A stretch of 64,000 bases of DNA from JBHGBM01 sp041946965 (GTDB lineage Bacteria; Acidobacteriota; Terriglobia; Bryobacterales; Bryobacteraceae), in NCBI GenBank assembly GCA_041946965.1, contig JBHGBM010000002.1:103008-167007 (forward strand), given 5' to 3'. The notes under the pieces were generated by a model. That model had not been told where the DNA came from, did not search any database, and worked only from the letters and a program-made list of their open reading frames with translations. The first letter of the stretch is position 1. Each line of letters opens with the position of its first letter. Made by a program: the position numbers and the translations under genes. Shown here one piece after another: positions 42,724 to 51,491 of the stretch.

Positions 42724-44741
42724 TCGAATGCCACCTTCCTATCGCCCTGCTGGGACTTGATCTTAACGTAAACGACCTCGGGCACGGGCGGCAGGACGGC
42801 GTTCGCGTTGCCCTCGAGTTTCGCCAGGCAGGCGCGCGCCACCTGTTCCGTGTAGCGCGTGTTCACGAACAGGTCGCTTCCATAGAAGCCTTTCCACTTG
42901 CCGTAATCGGCGGCCTCCAGGGCGGCCACCACGGCGTGGGCTTCGGTTGCCGCGGTGCGCACGCGCGCGGCGCGCTCGGCTCCGGAAAGCTGCGCCGCCT
43001 CCGCGAGCGCCAGCAGCATCAGGTTCGAGTGCAGGTTCACGCCGGTCTGCGTCAGAATGTACGCCTGGAAAAACGGCCGGCGCTCGGGCGGGATCGCCTC
43101 TCGGGCGCTTTTCGCGGCGGCCCGTACTTTCTCCCAGCGGGGCGCGGCCTCACGGCAGACTGCGGCCAGGCGCCGGCCGTATTCGGTGAGGTTCGGGACG
43201 CCGCGGAAGAAGTATCTTGGCGCGCCGGTGTCGCCCTTGTACAGCCGGAACAGGATGTCGCGGCCGGCCGAGTGGTACGCGTTGTCGGCCAGCGTCTGGC
43301 TCTCCTCCTCGCCGTAGCGGCCGGGCGCCTCGTAGTAAGCCTGGAAATACGCGGCCACCCGTGGAGCTGCTTTCCGGCCGAATTGCTCGCGACTCCATCG
43401 CAGCAGGTATTCGTTTTCGGCGCCCTCGCGCATCCAGGGCGCGGGATTCCACGTCATCTCCATCAGGGCGTTGGTGGACATGACTACCGGGCGCAGGTCG
43501 CTGGTGTTGTCGAGCACGTACTGGGTCGCGCCGGCGCGATACGCGCGGCCGAGCTCCCGCCGGATGCGACTCACCGGCACCATCTCGCTCAACTGGTTCG
43601 CAACGCCGTTCAGCATCGCCGTGTGGTAGTACACTCCCTGTCCCCTGGCGATGGACTCCTCGTCGCGAATCACCCCGTGGCCGTTGTCGGGCCACACCAC
43701 CGTGATGCCCGAGGGGATGGTGAGCAGACCCTTGCGGATCAGCGGCACCGCTTCCATCCAGGCGTTCATTAGAAAGTACGGATCGGTGCGCACGGCCCGC
43801 ACGATGTTCAACTGCACGTCGATCGCTGTGCGGATGGCCTGCGCGCGGCCCTGTTCGCCCGGAGGCGCGGCCTTGTCGTCGCTCCAGAACGGACGGTCGT
43901 GCCGCCCGCGATAGCCGAGAGTCCAGAGCACCTCGCGATCGCCGTACTGTTTCACCGACGCGCGCCAGGCTTGTTCCAGCAAGTCCGGGTGGCTGAATAT
44001 CGAGTATGGTTTGTCGTCCGGCCAGCGATAGGTATTCAGGCCGACAACCTCGATGTGATGCTGCGTAATGATCAGGCCCCGCTCGCTTGCGGCCCTGTTC
44101 TGCGGCTCGTCGGGAAAGATGAAGGTGCCCGGTACGATCATGTTCCCCTTTGTGCGCAGCAGGGCCTCGAAGACCCGGTCCCACGCTTCAAGCGAGATGC
44201 AGCTTCCCTCGGCGTTGCCCGGCTTCCATCCCGTGAGCAGGTCCTCGTCGTTGATGAACCAGCCGCGGTAGCGGAATGCGGGAGGTCCGTCTTGCTCGCG
44301 GAGATCTCCGGCCAGCTTCAGGCTCGCGGCGCGCGGCGGGTCGTGATCGGTCCAGAACCAGAACGGGTCCACCCCAAGGTGCTTGCGCGAGAACTCGTAG
44401 ACGGCGTAAATCGTGCCGCGCACGTCAGACCCGGTGAGAACCACCGAGTCGCCGGCGGCCTGTATGAGTAATGTTTCCGGAGTGGAAGGGCGTGTGACGC
44501 CGGCTGGAAGGTTGTAGCGAAAAGCGACGCGGATGGCGGCGCCGGAAGCGGGCGGCTGCGAAGCCCTCCTGACGGCGCCGCCGAACACCTTTCTCAAGTC
44601 GGAGCCGAGGTCGCGGGCGGCTTTCAGGACGGGCCCCGGTTCGCGTGAATCGACAACCAGCGTGACCCGGCGGTCCAGCGTAAGCTGCGCCGCCAGCGGC
44701 GTGGCCGCCATCAGCGTCACCAGGGCAAGCGGTGTTTTCAT
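42720..44741 (-). CDS. Exported GH115-like alpha-glucuronidase
   Basis: A 673-residue protein with a signal peptide (MKTPLALVTLMAATPLAAQ). The GH115 pattern is clear: RGTIYAVYEFSRKHLGVDPF, FWFWTDHDPP, YRGWFINDEDLLTGW, VPGTFIFPDEPQN and TVVWPDNGHGVIRD. GH115 enzymes release 4-O-methylglucuronic acid from the inner or terminal residues of glucuronoxylan and related polymers. The length is shorter than many GH115 proteins (about 800-1,000), so the C-terminal domains may be missing. It lies ten bases after receptor 4 and overlaps the GH67-N-like gene by four bases, forming a receptor/glucuronidase/glucuronidase unit. Confidence 0.82.
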   Translation of the reverse strand: MKTPLALVTLMAATPLAAQLTLDRRVTLVVDSREPGPVLKAARDLGSDLRKVFGGAVRRASQPPASGAAIRVAFRYNLPAGVTRPSTPETLLIQAAGDSVVLTGSDVRGTIYAVYEFSRKHLGVDPFWFWTDHDPPRAASLKLAGDLREQDGPPAFRYRGWFINDEDLLTGWKPGNAEGSCISLEAWDRVFEALLRTKGNMIVPGTFIFPDEPQNRAASERGLIITQHHIEVVGLNTYRWPDDKPYSIFSHPDLLEQAWRASVKQYGDREVLWTLGYRGRHDRPFWSDDKAAPPGEQGRAQAIRTAIDVQLNIVRAVRTDPYFLMNAWMEAVPLIRKGLLTIPSGITVVWPDNGHGVIRDEESIARGQGVYYHTAMLNGVANQLSEMVPVSRIRRELGRAYRAGATQYVLDNTSDLRPVVMSTNALMEMTWNPAPWMREGAENEYLLRWSREQFGRKAAPRVAAYFQAYYEAPGRYGEEESQTLADNAYHSAGRDILFRLYKGDTGAPRYFFRGVPNLTEYGRRLAAVCREAAPRWEKVRAAAKSAREAIPPERRPFFQAYILTQTGVNLHSNLMLLALAEAAQLSGAERAARVRTAATEAHAVVAALEAADYGKWKGFYGSDLFVNTRYTEQVARACLAKLEGNANAVLPPVPEVVYVKIKSQQGDRKVAFE

Positions 44742-44751
44742 GACGCGCCGT

Positions 44752-47700
44752 TCAGAACTTGATCCGCGCGTGCAACTGGAGCAGCCGGTTCAACGCGGCC
44801 GACTGCGACGTGATCCGGCCGAAATCGGTCGAGTAGGGGTTCTGGTTCGGCGCGGCGAACTGCGAGCGGTTCTGGAGATTGATAGCGTCGAAACGCAACT
44901 GCACCGAGGCGCGCTCCCGCACCTTGAACTCGCGCTGCATGTTCACGTTCCACTGGTTGGTCATGTCCGCCCGCAATCCGTAAATGTACTCGGGAAACAC
45001 GCGGCGATGGTAGGAGTTCGGCCCCTTGGAGGCGCTCCGCTCGAATCCCTGCGTGTTGAACCAGCGGTCGAGCGTGCGGTCCACGTTCAGGATTTCCTCG
45101 GGGTTTCCGTAGTAGAAGTAGTTGCCCCAGGTGAGCAGCGCCCCCGGCTGCCACTCATAAGTGGCGGAGACCTGAAACCCTCCGGCGAGCGAAGCCGCAA
45201 TGCCCTTATTCAGCAGCGGCTTGTTCCTGCCGAACGGCAGCTCGAATACCGCGGTGCCCACAATGCGGTGCGGACGTCCGCCGTAAGTGCTGCGCCATTT
45301 CGGCTGGGCGTCGAACTCCTCCACCCAGGTGTACGACCTGCTGCGCAGCCGGGTGTAGCCGAAATTCGCGCTGAGCCCCTGTGAGAACCGCCGTTCGAAG
45401 CTGAGCTGGAACTCGTCGGTGCGCACTTTGCCCGAGTCGTCGGTGCCCTTGGTGATGCCGTTCATCTGAGGAAACGCGCGCAACAGTTGTTGTTTGCGGA
45501 TGGTGCCGCTGGTGAAGAACGAGTTCGTGCTCATGTCCTGGTAGACCAGCGGGTTGGAGGTTTGCAGCGGAGCGAAATTCCGGATGTTGAACGGGTTTGT
45601 CACGTTGGCGTTGAGATTGTTCGCCACGGCGTCGTTCCGCACCAGGCCCGACGCCCAGTACTGTTCCGGCAGAGGGGACATGGTGTGGCTGACCTGCACA
45701 TGGTCTGAGAACGTGCCCGCATAGGCCGCCTCGACGGCCATATTCGTCGTGATCTTCCGCTGCACGCCCACGCGCCAGCGCTGCTGCCGCGCGTGCTCCC
45801 GGTCGTAGCCGGTATAGGTCCAGCCGCGGCCCACCTTCGACATCAGGCCAAGCGAGTCGCGCACCGGCTGGTCGAACCGCGTGCCGTTTGCACGCACCGG
45901 GAACGGGTCCACGAGAGGCGAAACGCCGTTTCTGGGGTTGCCCACCAGCCAGTTGACCCCGAAATCGTTGCTGACGGTCGTGCTTGTGGTGCGGCTGAAA
46001 CCCGTCTGGTCCGGGCTCTCGTTCAGCACGTTAAGCGTATCGTAAAACATGCCGTACCCGCCGCGCAGCACGGTTTTCGAGTTGAGCTGGTAGGCCAGCG
46101 CAGCCCGCGGCAGGGGCATGAACTGGCTGCGCCACAGCCGGCGGGACGTTCCACCGGACCCGGCGTAAAGACTGCCGCCAACAACGCGAAAAGCGGAGGC
46201 CGGCAGTTCGGCGACCGGGTTGGCCGCATAGGCTGCCTGGGCCGCATCCGTGATGGGCAGCTTGGCCGTGGGGTCGAACCAGGCGAGCGCGCGATTGTAG
46301 CGCTCGGCCGCGCCGATCTCGTACTCCAGCCGCAGACCGATGTTGGCAGTGAGCTTCGGAGTGAGCCGCCAGTTGTCCTGCACATACCAGGCATAGTACG
46401 GCGAGTGCGTGGCAAAGGTGTCGTTGGTGGCGACACTGATCGAGGAAGGAATCCCCAGCATGAATGCCGCCCAGCTCAGACCGAGATCGCCGGCCGGCGT
46501 GAACGTATCGTCATTCCGCCGGACGTAAGTGTTGTTGAACGTGTAAGCGCCGGAGGTATTGCCGCCCCCTCCGCCCGTGCGGAAGTGCTGCCGCACGTCG
46601 AAGCCGCCGCGCACCGTGTGCGCCCCGCGCACGTGCGAAACGTCCGCCTTCCCCGTCAGCATCCGGTACGCCGTGATCGTGGGATAGCCGCGGCTGATGG
46701 TTTCGTAACCGGTGATGGTCATCTGCGGCAGCATGGGCAGACCGCCCGCCTTCGCGTCCATGTAAGCGGGAAAGCCCACGTCGGAAGGCTTGAAGTGGAA
46801 CGGGTCGATCTGCTTGTTGCCGTCCTTGTACTCATTGGCGGCCACCGCGAAGTCGAATACCGTGGCCGGGCCCGCGGTGTAAACCCAGTCCACCGTGGCG
46901 CCGCGGTTCGTGCGGTAAAGGCCGGAAGAATGCAATCCGCGCGCGGACTCATACGTCCAGTCGTTGCGGTCCTCGATGTAATCGTTCCAGCTCCAGCGGC
47001 CGAACAGCCGGTGCTTCTCCGAGTGCTGGTAATCGATGCGGTTCGCCAACGCCCTGTATTCGAAGTTGAGCGGCGTGGCCACCGCCAGGTAGTTCCGCGT
47101 GGGCTCCAGGTTCGGGCTCGCGGGATCGTTGTTGGGGTTGGGGTAGATCTTCGCGTACGCGTTATAAACGGGGTTGGCCAGCCGCGACGCCGGCAGCCGG
47201 TTGCCCGCGAACGGGTCGCGGATGTAGTGGCTGGGCCGCGCGGGGTCGGGCCGGACGCTGAGCGGATCGTAGACCTGGTAGCGCACCGCGTCTATGTTCA
47301 GCAATTGCGAGAAATCCCCCTGCCGGTTGGCGAGCGTGGGAACCGTCCGGTTGATGTTGGTGGGCTCCTCGGAGCGGATATCCCTATAGGCGTTGTAGCT
47401 GAAAAAGAAGAACAGCCGGTTCCGGCCGTTGTAAATCCTGGGCAGCACGATGGGGCCGCCCAGGTTCAGGCTCCAGTTGGTTTCGTGCCCCGAAGCCTGC
47501 TTGTCCTGGGAACGGAGCTTGTCGGCCAGCGCTTTATCGCCCTTGGCTTCGGCGGCATTGATCTGGCGGTAGTAGTTCTGCTTGACGAAGAACGACGAAC
47601 CGTTCCAGCGCTGCTGCCAGTGCTCGAGCGTGCCGACACCGTGAAGGCTGTTCGTGCCGGCGCGCGTCATCATGGTGACCCCGGCGCCGGTTGTATGGCC

Positions 47701-48384
47701 GATGGAAGCGTCGAAATTCGAGGTCTCCACCTTGAACTCCTGCACGCTGTCGGTGTGCGGCATGTAGGCCACGCGGCGGTTGCCGCCGTTGTTGGGCACG
47801 CCGTCCACGGCCCACTCGTTGCCGCCCACGTTGCCGCCGACGAAATAGTCGGAGTTGCCCTGGTTCGAGTGCAGGCCCAGCCAGTTGTTGACGCCGCTGG
47901 TCTGAATTCCGGGCGTGAGTTTCACCAGCACCGTCGCGTTGGAGCCGATGACGGGAATGTCCATCAACGTGCGGTTGTCCATCACGCGGCCCGACGAGAC
48001 GGTGCTGGTGTCGAGGATGGGAGCCTCGGCGGTGACCGAGACGGTTTCCGTCACCGAGCCCAACTGGAGTTCGGTGTTGATCTCGAGGCGCGTGCTCACC
48101 GGCAGCACGATGCCGTCGCGAACGTACTTGCGGAAGCCGTCGGCGTCCACCGTCACCGAGTAGTTCCCGGGGAGCAGCAGGTTGGCCTCGTAATACCCGG
48201 TCTCGTTGGTCTTAAGCCGCACGGAGACGTTCGTGTCGGTGTTCGTCACCGTCACCGAGGCGGCGGTGACCGCCGCGGATTGCTGATCGAGGACGCGACC
48301 GTAGATCATGCCTCGGGTTTCCTGAGCCGGCAGCGCCGTGGCCAGCATGACCGCCGCCAGACACGTTGCGGGAACACGGTTCAT
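44752..48384 (-). CDS. Oar-type TonB-dependent receptor 4
   Basis: A 1,210-residue outer-membrane receptor. Signal peptide to about residue 21 (ATALPAQ), carboxypeptidase-regulatory-like domain (GMIYGRVLDQQSAAVTAASV), plug (MDIPVIGSNATVLVKLTPGI; ASIGHTTGAGVTMMTRAGTN), barrel ending in RLLQLHARIKF. GGAG lies about nine bases before the ATG at 48384. It is preceded by isomerase-like gene B (9 bases) and followed by the GH115-like and GH67-N-like genes, all leftward, making a four-gene unit. Confidence 0.92.
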   Translation of the reverse strand: MNRVPATCLAAVMLATALPAQETRGMIYGRVLDQQSAAVTAASVTVTNTDTNVSVRLKTNETGYYEANLLLPGNYSVTVDADGFRKYVRDGIVLPVSTRLEINTELQLGSVTETVSVTAEAPILDTSTVSSGRVMDNRTLMDIPVIGSNATVLVKLTPGIQTSGVNNWLGLHSNQGNSDYFVGGNVGGNEWAVDGVPNNGGNRRVAYMPHTDSVQEFKVETSNFDASIGHTTGAGVTMMTRAGTNSLHGVGTLEHWQQRWNGSSFFVKQNYYRQINAAEAKGDKALADKLRSQDKQASGHETNWSLNLGGPIVLPRIYNGRNRLFFFFSYNAYRDIRSEEPTNINRTVPTLANRQGDFSQLLNIDAVRYQVYDPLSVRPDPARPSHYIRDPFAGNRLPASRLANPVYNAYAKIYPNPNNDPASPNLEPTRNYLAVATPLNFEYRALANRIDYQHSEKHRLFGRWSWNDYIEDRNDWTYESARGLHSSGLYRTNRGATVDWVYTAGPATVFDFAVAANEYKDGNKQIDPFHFKPSDVGFPAYMDAKAGGLPMLPQMTITGYETISRGYPTITAYRMLTGKADVSHVRGAHTVRGGFDVRQHFRTGGGGGNTSGAYTFNNTYVRRNDDTFTPAGDLGLSWAAFMLGIPSSISVATNDTFATHSPYYAWYVQDNWRLTPKLTANIGLRLEYEIGAAERYNRALAWFDPTAKLPITDAAQAAYAANPVAELPASAFRVVGGSLYAGSGGTSRRLWRSQFMPLPRAALAYQLNSKTVLRGGYGMFYDTLNVLNESPDQTGFSRTTSTTVSNDFGVNWLVGNPRNGVSPLVDPFPVRANGTRFDQPVRDSLGLMSKVGRGWTYTGYDREHARQQRWRVGVQRKITTNMAVEAAYAGTFSDHVQVSHTMSPLPEQYWASGLVRNDAVANNLNANVTNPFNIRNFAPLQTSNPLVYQDMSTNSFFTSGTIRKQQLLRAFPQMNGITKGTDDSGKVRTDEFQLSFERRFSQGLSANFGYTRLRSRSYTWVEEFDAQPKWRSTYGGRPHRIVGTAVFELPFGRNKPLLNKGIAASLAGGFQVSATYEWQPGALLTWGNYFYYGNPEEILNVDRTLDRWFNTQGFERSASKGPNSYHRRVFPEYIYGLRADMTNQWNVNMQREFKVRERASVQLRFDAINLQNRSQFAAPNQNPYSTDFGRITSQSAALNRLLQLHARIKF

Positions 48385-48393
48385 GGGGAGCTC

Positions 48394-49818
48394 CTATACC
48401 AGTACAGGTTCGATGCCGAACAGTTTCGCAAAGGCGGCCAGATCGCGCTTGTGGTCGCCATAGAAAAACAACTGGTGGAATCCGGGGTAGGTGAGGACGT
48501 CGGGGTCGCCGTCCAGTTGCACGGCGACGGACACAACGCAGCCGCCCGCCGGGGGTACGGAGACGTTCTCAACGACCTTGCCGGCCGAAGCGATCAGGCT
48601 GGCGCGGCCGCGGGTTTCCGTCTGGAGCAGGAGATCGGCTACCGTAACCCGCTGGCCTATCCCCCAGTGCGGCACGGGCACCGCATCGCGCCGGCCGTGG
48701 TGGTGCGAGAGGTAGTAGGGCGCCGCCGGCTTATCGAAGCCGGCCAGCCTGGTCGGGCAGGTGCAGTGGGCGCCGATGAGGCAGTTCTTTGCCGTCTCGC
48801 CAACGGGGTCCTGCTGGAAGCCCGGGCGGTCGAACAGGAACTGCACCACGGCGTGCGTAAGGCAGGCTCCCAGATCGGCCTCGCAGGCGGCCGGAATGCC
48901 ATGGTCCAGCATCGTGGACCAGGAGATGCAGGGCAGGCTGACCTTGGTCCTCCCGAGGGCGCCCAGGCAGTCCATGGTGATCCCGTCGCCTTCCTCGCGC
49001 TCCAGGAAAGAACGCGCCACGACGTAGCTCTTTACGCCGTTGATCACATCCTGCTGGGTCGCGCCCGCCACGCGGGTGGCCCCCTTGATCCGCGCCAACG
49101 CCAGGCGCTTCACCTCGGCGCTGACCGGCGTGCGGTCGTACTCGGCCAGAAATTCGCGCGCGGGCACGTACCGCAGTTTCGTGCCGAAAGGCGGAAGCGT
49201 GACGTCCCTTCGCTCATCGCCTTTCAGCACGATGAAGCGCATCTCGCGCAGCTTGGCGCCGGCCTTCAACATCTTGAGGCCGTATGCCGCCTGCCGGAAA
49301 TCGTCGGTCGAAGAGATGAATACGCCCTCGCGCCGGGCCACCCCGGTGGTATTCGTGGTGAAAGAAGTTCCCACCGGCGAGAAGACCACCGTGGGAATCT
49401 TCGTCTCCACGGCTTTGGCGGCCGTGGGCCAGGCGTGCTCCTGCCGGTCGAGCAGAATCACGAACAGGCCGTCCGGTTTGGAGGCGGCGGACTCCTTCAG
49501 CCACGCGTCCGCCTCTTCGCGCGAGTAGAGCGGCTCCGGACAGGCGATCAACTCCACGCCCAGCCTCTTCGCCGCGGCGGCGAGTTCCTGCCCGTATTTC
49601 TTGCGGGCTGCTTCGCCGTCCCAGATGGCGCCGGGCCAGCGGAGGCCGTATTCACCCTTGCGCCGCACGAAGGCGGCACAAATCTTGGGGGTGTACTTCG
49701 ATGCCGGCCCGGCCGGTGCTACTTTCCTGTCGCCCGAAGGAGGCTGTGCGAGGAGTACCGGCACTGCGGCAGTGCCGCCTACATTGATGAGAAAGGTGCG
49801 CCGCGTAGTCTTATTCAT
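48394..49818 (-). CDS. Tat-exported L-fucose/L-arabinose isomerase-like protein B
   Basis: A 474-residue protein with a twin-arginine signal (KTTRRTFLINVGGTAAVPVL). It shares the motif series of its two paralogues: ACEADLGACLTHAVVQFLFD (E at about residue 312), FQQDPVGETAKN, AHCTCPTRL and GFHQLFFYGDHKRDLAAF near the C-terminus. Here the CEADLGACLT segment is closest to true FucI/AraA (ExDxxGALT). The expected metal glutamate and terminal histidine are kept, so a ketose/aldose isomerase or related activity is plausible, outside the cytoplasm. It is the first gene of the leftward unit with receptor 4 and the two glucuronidase-like genes. Confidence 0.75.
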   Translation of the reverse strand: MNKTTRRTFLINVGGTAAVPVLLAQPPSGDRKVAPAGPASKYTPKICAAFVRRKGEYGLRWPGAIWDGEAARKKYGQELAAAAKRLGVELIACPEPLYSREEADAWLKESAASKPDGLFVILLDRQEHAWPTAAKAVETKIPTVVFSPVGTSFTTNTTGVARREGVFISSTDDFRQAAYGLKMLKAGAKLREMRFIVLKGDERRDVTLPPFGTKLRYVPAREFLAEYDRTPVSAEVKRLALARIKGATRVAGATQQDVINGVKSYVVARSFLEREEGDGITMDCLGALGRTKVSLPCISWSTMLDHGIPAACEADLGACLTHAVVQFLFDRPGFQQDPVGETAKNCLIGAHCTCPTRLAGFDKPAAPYYLSHHHGRRDAVPVPHWGIGQRVTVADLLLQTETRGRASLIASAGKVVENVSVPPAGGCVVSVAVQLDGDPDVLTYPGFHQLFFYGDHKRDLAAFAKLFGIEPVLV

Positions 49819-49954
49819 GGTGGGATTCTATATCAGATCCGCGTTTCCTGCCACTTGACGTTTTTCAATGATGAAATGGCGGCTTTGCGGGGATATCAAG
49901 TTCGAGCCGAATGTCGTAACGGCCCGTACGGGTTGAGCTATGATCGGCCGAAGG

Positions 49955-49982
49955 GTGGGGCGGTCAAGATTGCCCGCCCCAC
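49955..49982. other. 9-bp stem-loop in the divergent gap of isomerase-like genes B and C
   Basis: GTGGGGCGG (49955-49963) pairs perfectly with CCGCCCCAC (49974-49982) around a 10-base loop. It lies 33 bases before the start at 50016, in the 197-base gap shared by two divergent paralogues. It may be an operator, a leader hairpin or a small dispersed repeat. The rest of the gap shows no clear promoter. Confidence 0.4.
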
Positions 49983-50015
49983 AAAATACGCGGCCACGGA
50001 GGACACGACACCAGA

Positions 50016-51473
50016 ATGAACAGATCTGATCGAAACGCCGCCTGCGGATGCTGCGCGGCCCTCGGCCGGCGCGAGTTCATCACCATCACAACCGGCATGG
50101 CCGGTCTGGCCGCGGCCCGGAGCGCCGCCGCCGCTGACGTGCTGAACTACAGGCCGGCGGCCAAGGCTGGGGGGAACTTGCGAGCGATTTTCTTCTACCC
50201 CCCTTCTCAGGAATTCAAACGGAATCCGGATGCCTGGTGGAGTTGGCCGGGGAACGAGTACGACGCGGAGGGCCGCCAGAAACGCTATACGGAGGAGTTG
50301 CGCAACATGGAGCGGCGGCTCGGCCTGAAACTTCAAGTCGACTCGCACCCGGTGGCCACGGCCGAGGAGGCGCAGCGTTTGACTGCCGAGGTGAAAGGCC
50401 AGAAATTGGATGGGCTGTTGCTCTTCACCTTTTTCAACTTCAGCTTTCCCATCGCCGAGCGCATGGCCCTGGAATGCGTCAAAGCCGGCGTTCCGGTTAT
50501 CTTCTTCGCCGGCCTCGGAGTCCACCACGGCTCGGTCCTGAAGTACACGAAACTGCCGGGCCTCTATTTTATCCAGGCCATGGATGATTTCACCGCGATC
50601 GAGGCCGGGCTTCGCATGATCTGCGCCCGCAAACGCATGAGCCAGACGCTGCTGCTCAGCGTTGTGGAAGCACCCGCGATCAGCGAGACCGTGGAATCGT
50701 TCACGGGGATCCGGGTGCGCGTCATTCCTTTCGCGCATTATGTTGAGGAATTCGGGAAAGCGCCGGTCAATGGCGCGGGCCGGCAGGTGCTCGACGGCCT
50801 GGTCAACACGGCCCGGGAGGTCCGCGGCGTGACGCCCGGGGCACTGGAGAACGCGCTTCGGGCCCACTTGGCGCTCAAGAGCCTGCTGGCGCGCGAGGGC
50901 GCCGACGCGGTCACCATGAACTGCCTGCGCCGCGGCATGCTCAAACCGTGCATCGGCTTCTCGTTGCTCAACGGCGAGCTGATCCCGGCGGTGTGCGAGA
51001 ACGACATGACCGCGGCCTATACCCAAATCCTGGGCCAGTTGCTCACGGGGCGGCCGGGCTTCCAGCACAACCCGTGCTACGAAACCGAGCGCAACCACTA
51101 CTACGCCTCGCACTGCACCTGTTCACCAAGACTGTACGGCCCGGATGGGGAGCAGCTTCCGTATCTGCTGCGGCGCTTCGCCCACACTAACGAAGGGAGC
51201 TGCGCCATCCAGGTGTTCTGGAAGGGCGGCGACCCGGTCACCATGATCCATTTCTATCCCGGCGAAAAGCCGGCGCTTGACGTGTACGCGGGCAAAGTGG
51301 TGGCCAGCCACCCGATGCCACCCGCGGCCGGCTGCACCACCAACGTCGAGATTGAGTTGAACGATCACGCCGATGCCATGGCCATCAAGGGCCATCACAA
51401 CGTACTGTACGCCGGCGACTTTGCCCGCCGTTTCCGGCAATTCGCCAGGCTGTACCGCATAGAATTGGTCTAA
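50016..51473 (+). CDS. Tat-exported L-fucose/L-arabinose isomerase-like protein C
   Basis: A 485-residue protein with a twin-arginine signal set back behind a charged, cysteine-containing leader (LGRREFITITTGMAGLAAAR). The family motifs are AVCENDMTAAYTQILGQLLT (E at about residue 326), FQHNPCYETERN, SHCTCSPRL and KGHHNVLYAGDFARRFRQFA. The N-terminal half shows alternating helices and strands (KLDGLLLFTFFNFSFPIAER, GVPVIFFAGLG), as in FucI/AraA N-terminal domains. It is divergent from paralogue B and converges on the GH106-like gene. Three copies of an exported isomerase-like family within 16 kb is unusual. Confidence 0.75.
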   Translation: MNRSDRNAACGCCAALGRREFITITTGMAGLAAARSAAAADVLNYRPAAKAGGNLRAIFFYPPSQEFKRNPDAWWSWPGNEYDAEGRQKRYTEELRNMERRLGLKLQVDSHPVATAEEAQRLTAEVKGQKLDGLLLFTFFNFSFPIAERMALECVKAGVPVIFFAGLGVHHGSVLKYTKLPGLYFIQAMDDFTAIEAGLRMICARKRMSQTLLLSVVEAPAISETVESFTGIRVRVIPFAHYVEEFGKAPVNGAGRQVLDGLVNTAREVRGVTPGALENALRAHLALKSLLAREGADAVTMNCLRRGMLKPCIGFSLLNGELIPAVCENDMTAAYTQILGQLLTGRPGFQHNPCYETERNHYYASHCTCSPRLYGPDGEQLPYLLRRFAHTNEGSCAIQVFWKGGDPVTMIHFYPGEKPALDVYAGKVVASHPMPPAAGCTTNVEIELNDHADAMAIKGHHNVLYAGDFARRFRQFARLYRIELV

Positions 51474-51491
51474 ACGCGAGGCCCGGCGCGA

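Noticed and set aside
45793..50019. A 1,408-codon plus-strand open frame antisense to receptor 4 and isomerase-like gene B
   Set aside because: Its codons mirror the real genes on the other strand. The product is rich in Arg, His, Val, Gly and Ala, with no domain, signal or ribosome-binding site; such frames are expected in high-GC DNA.
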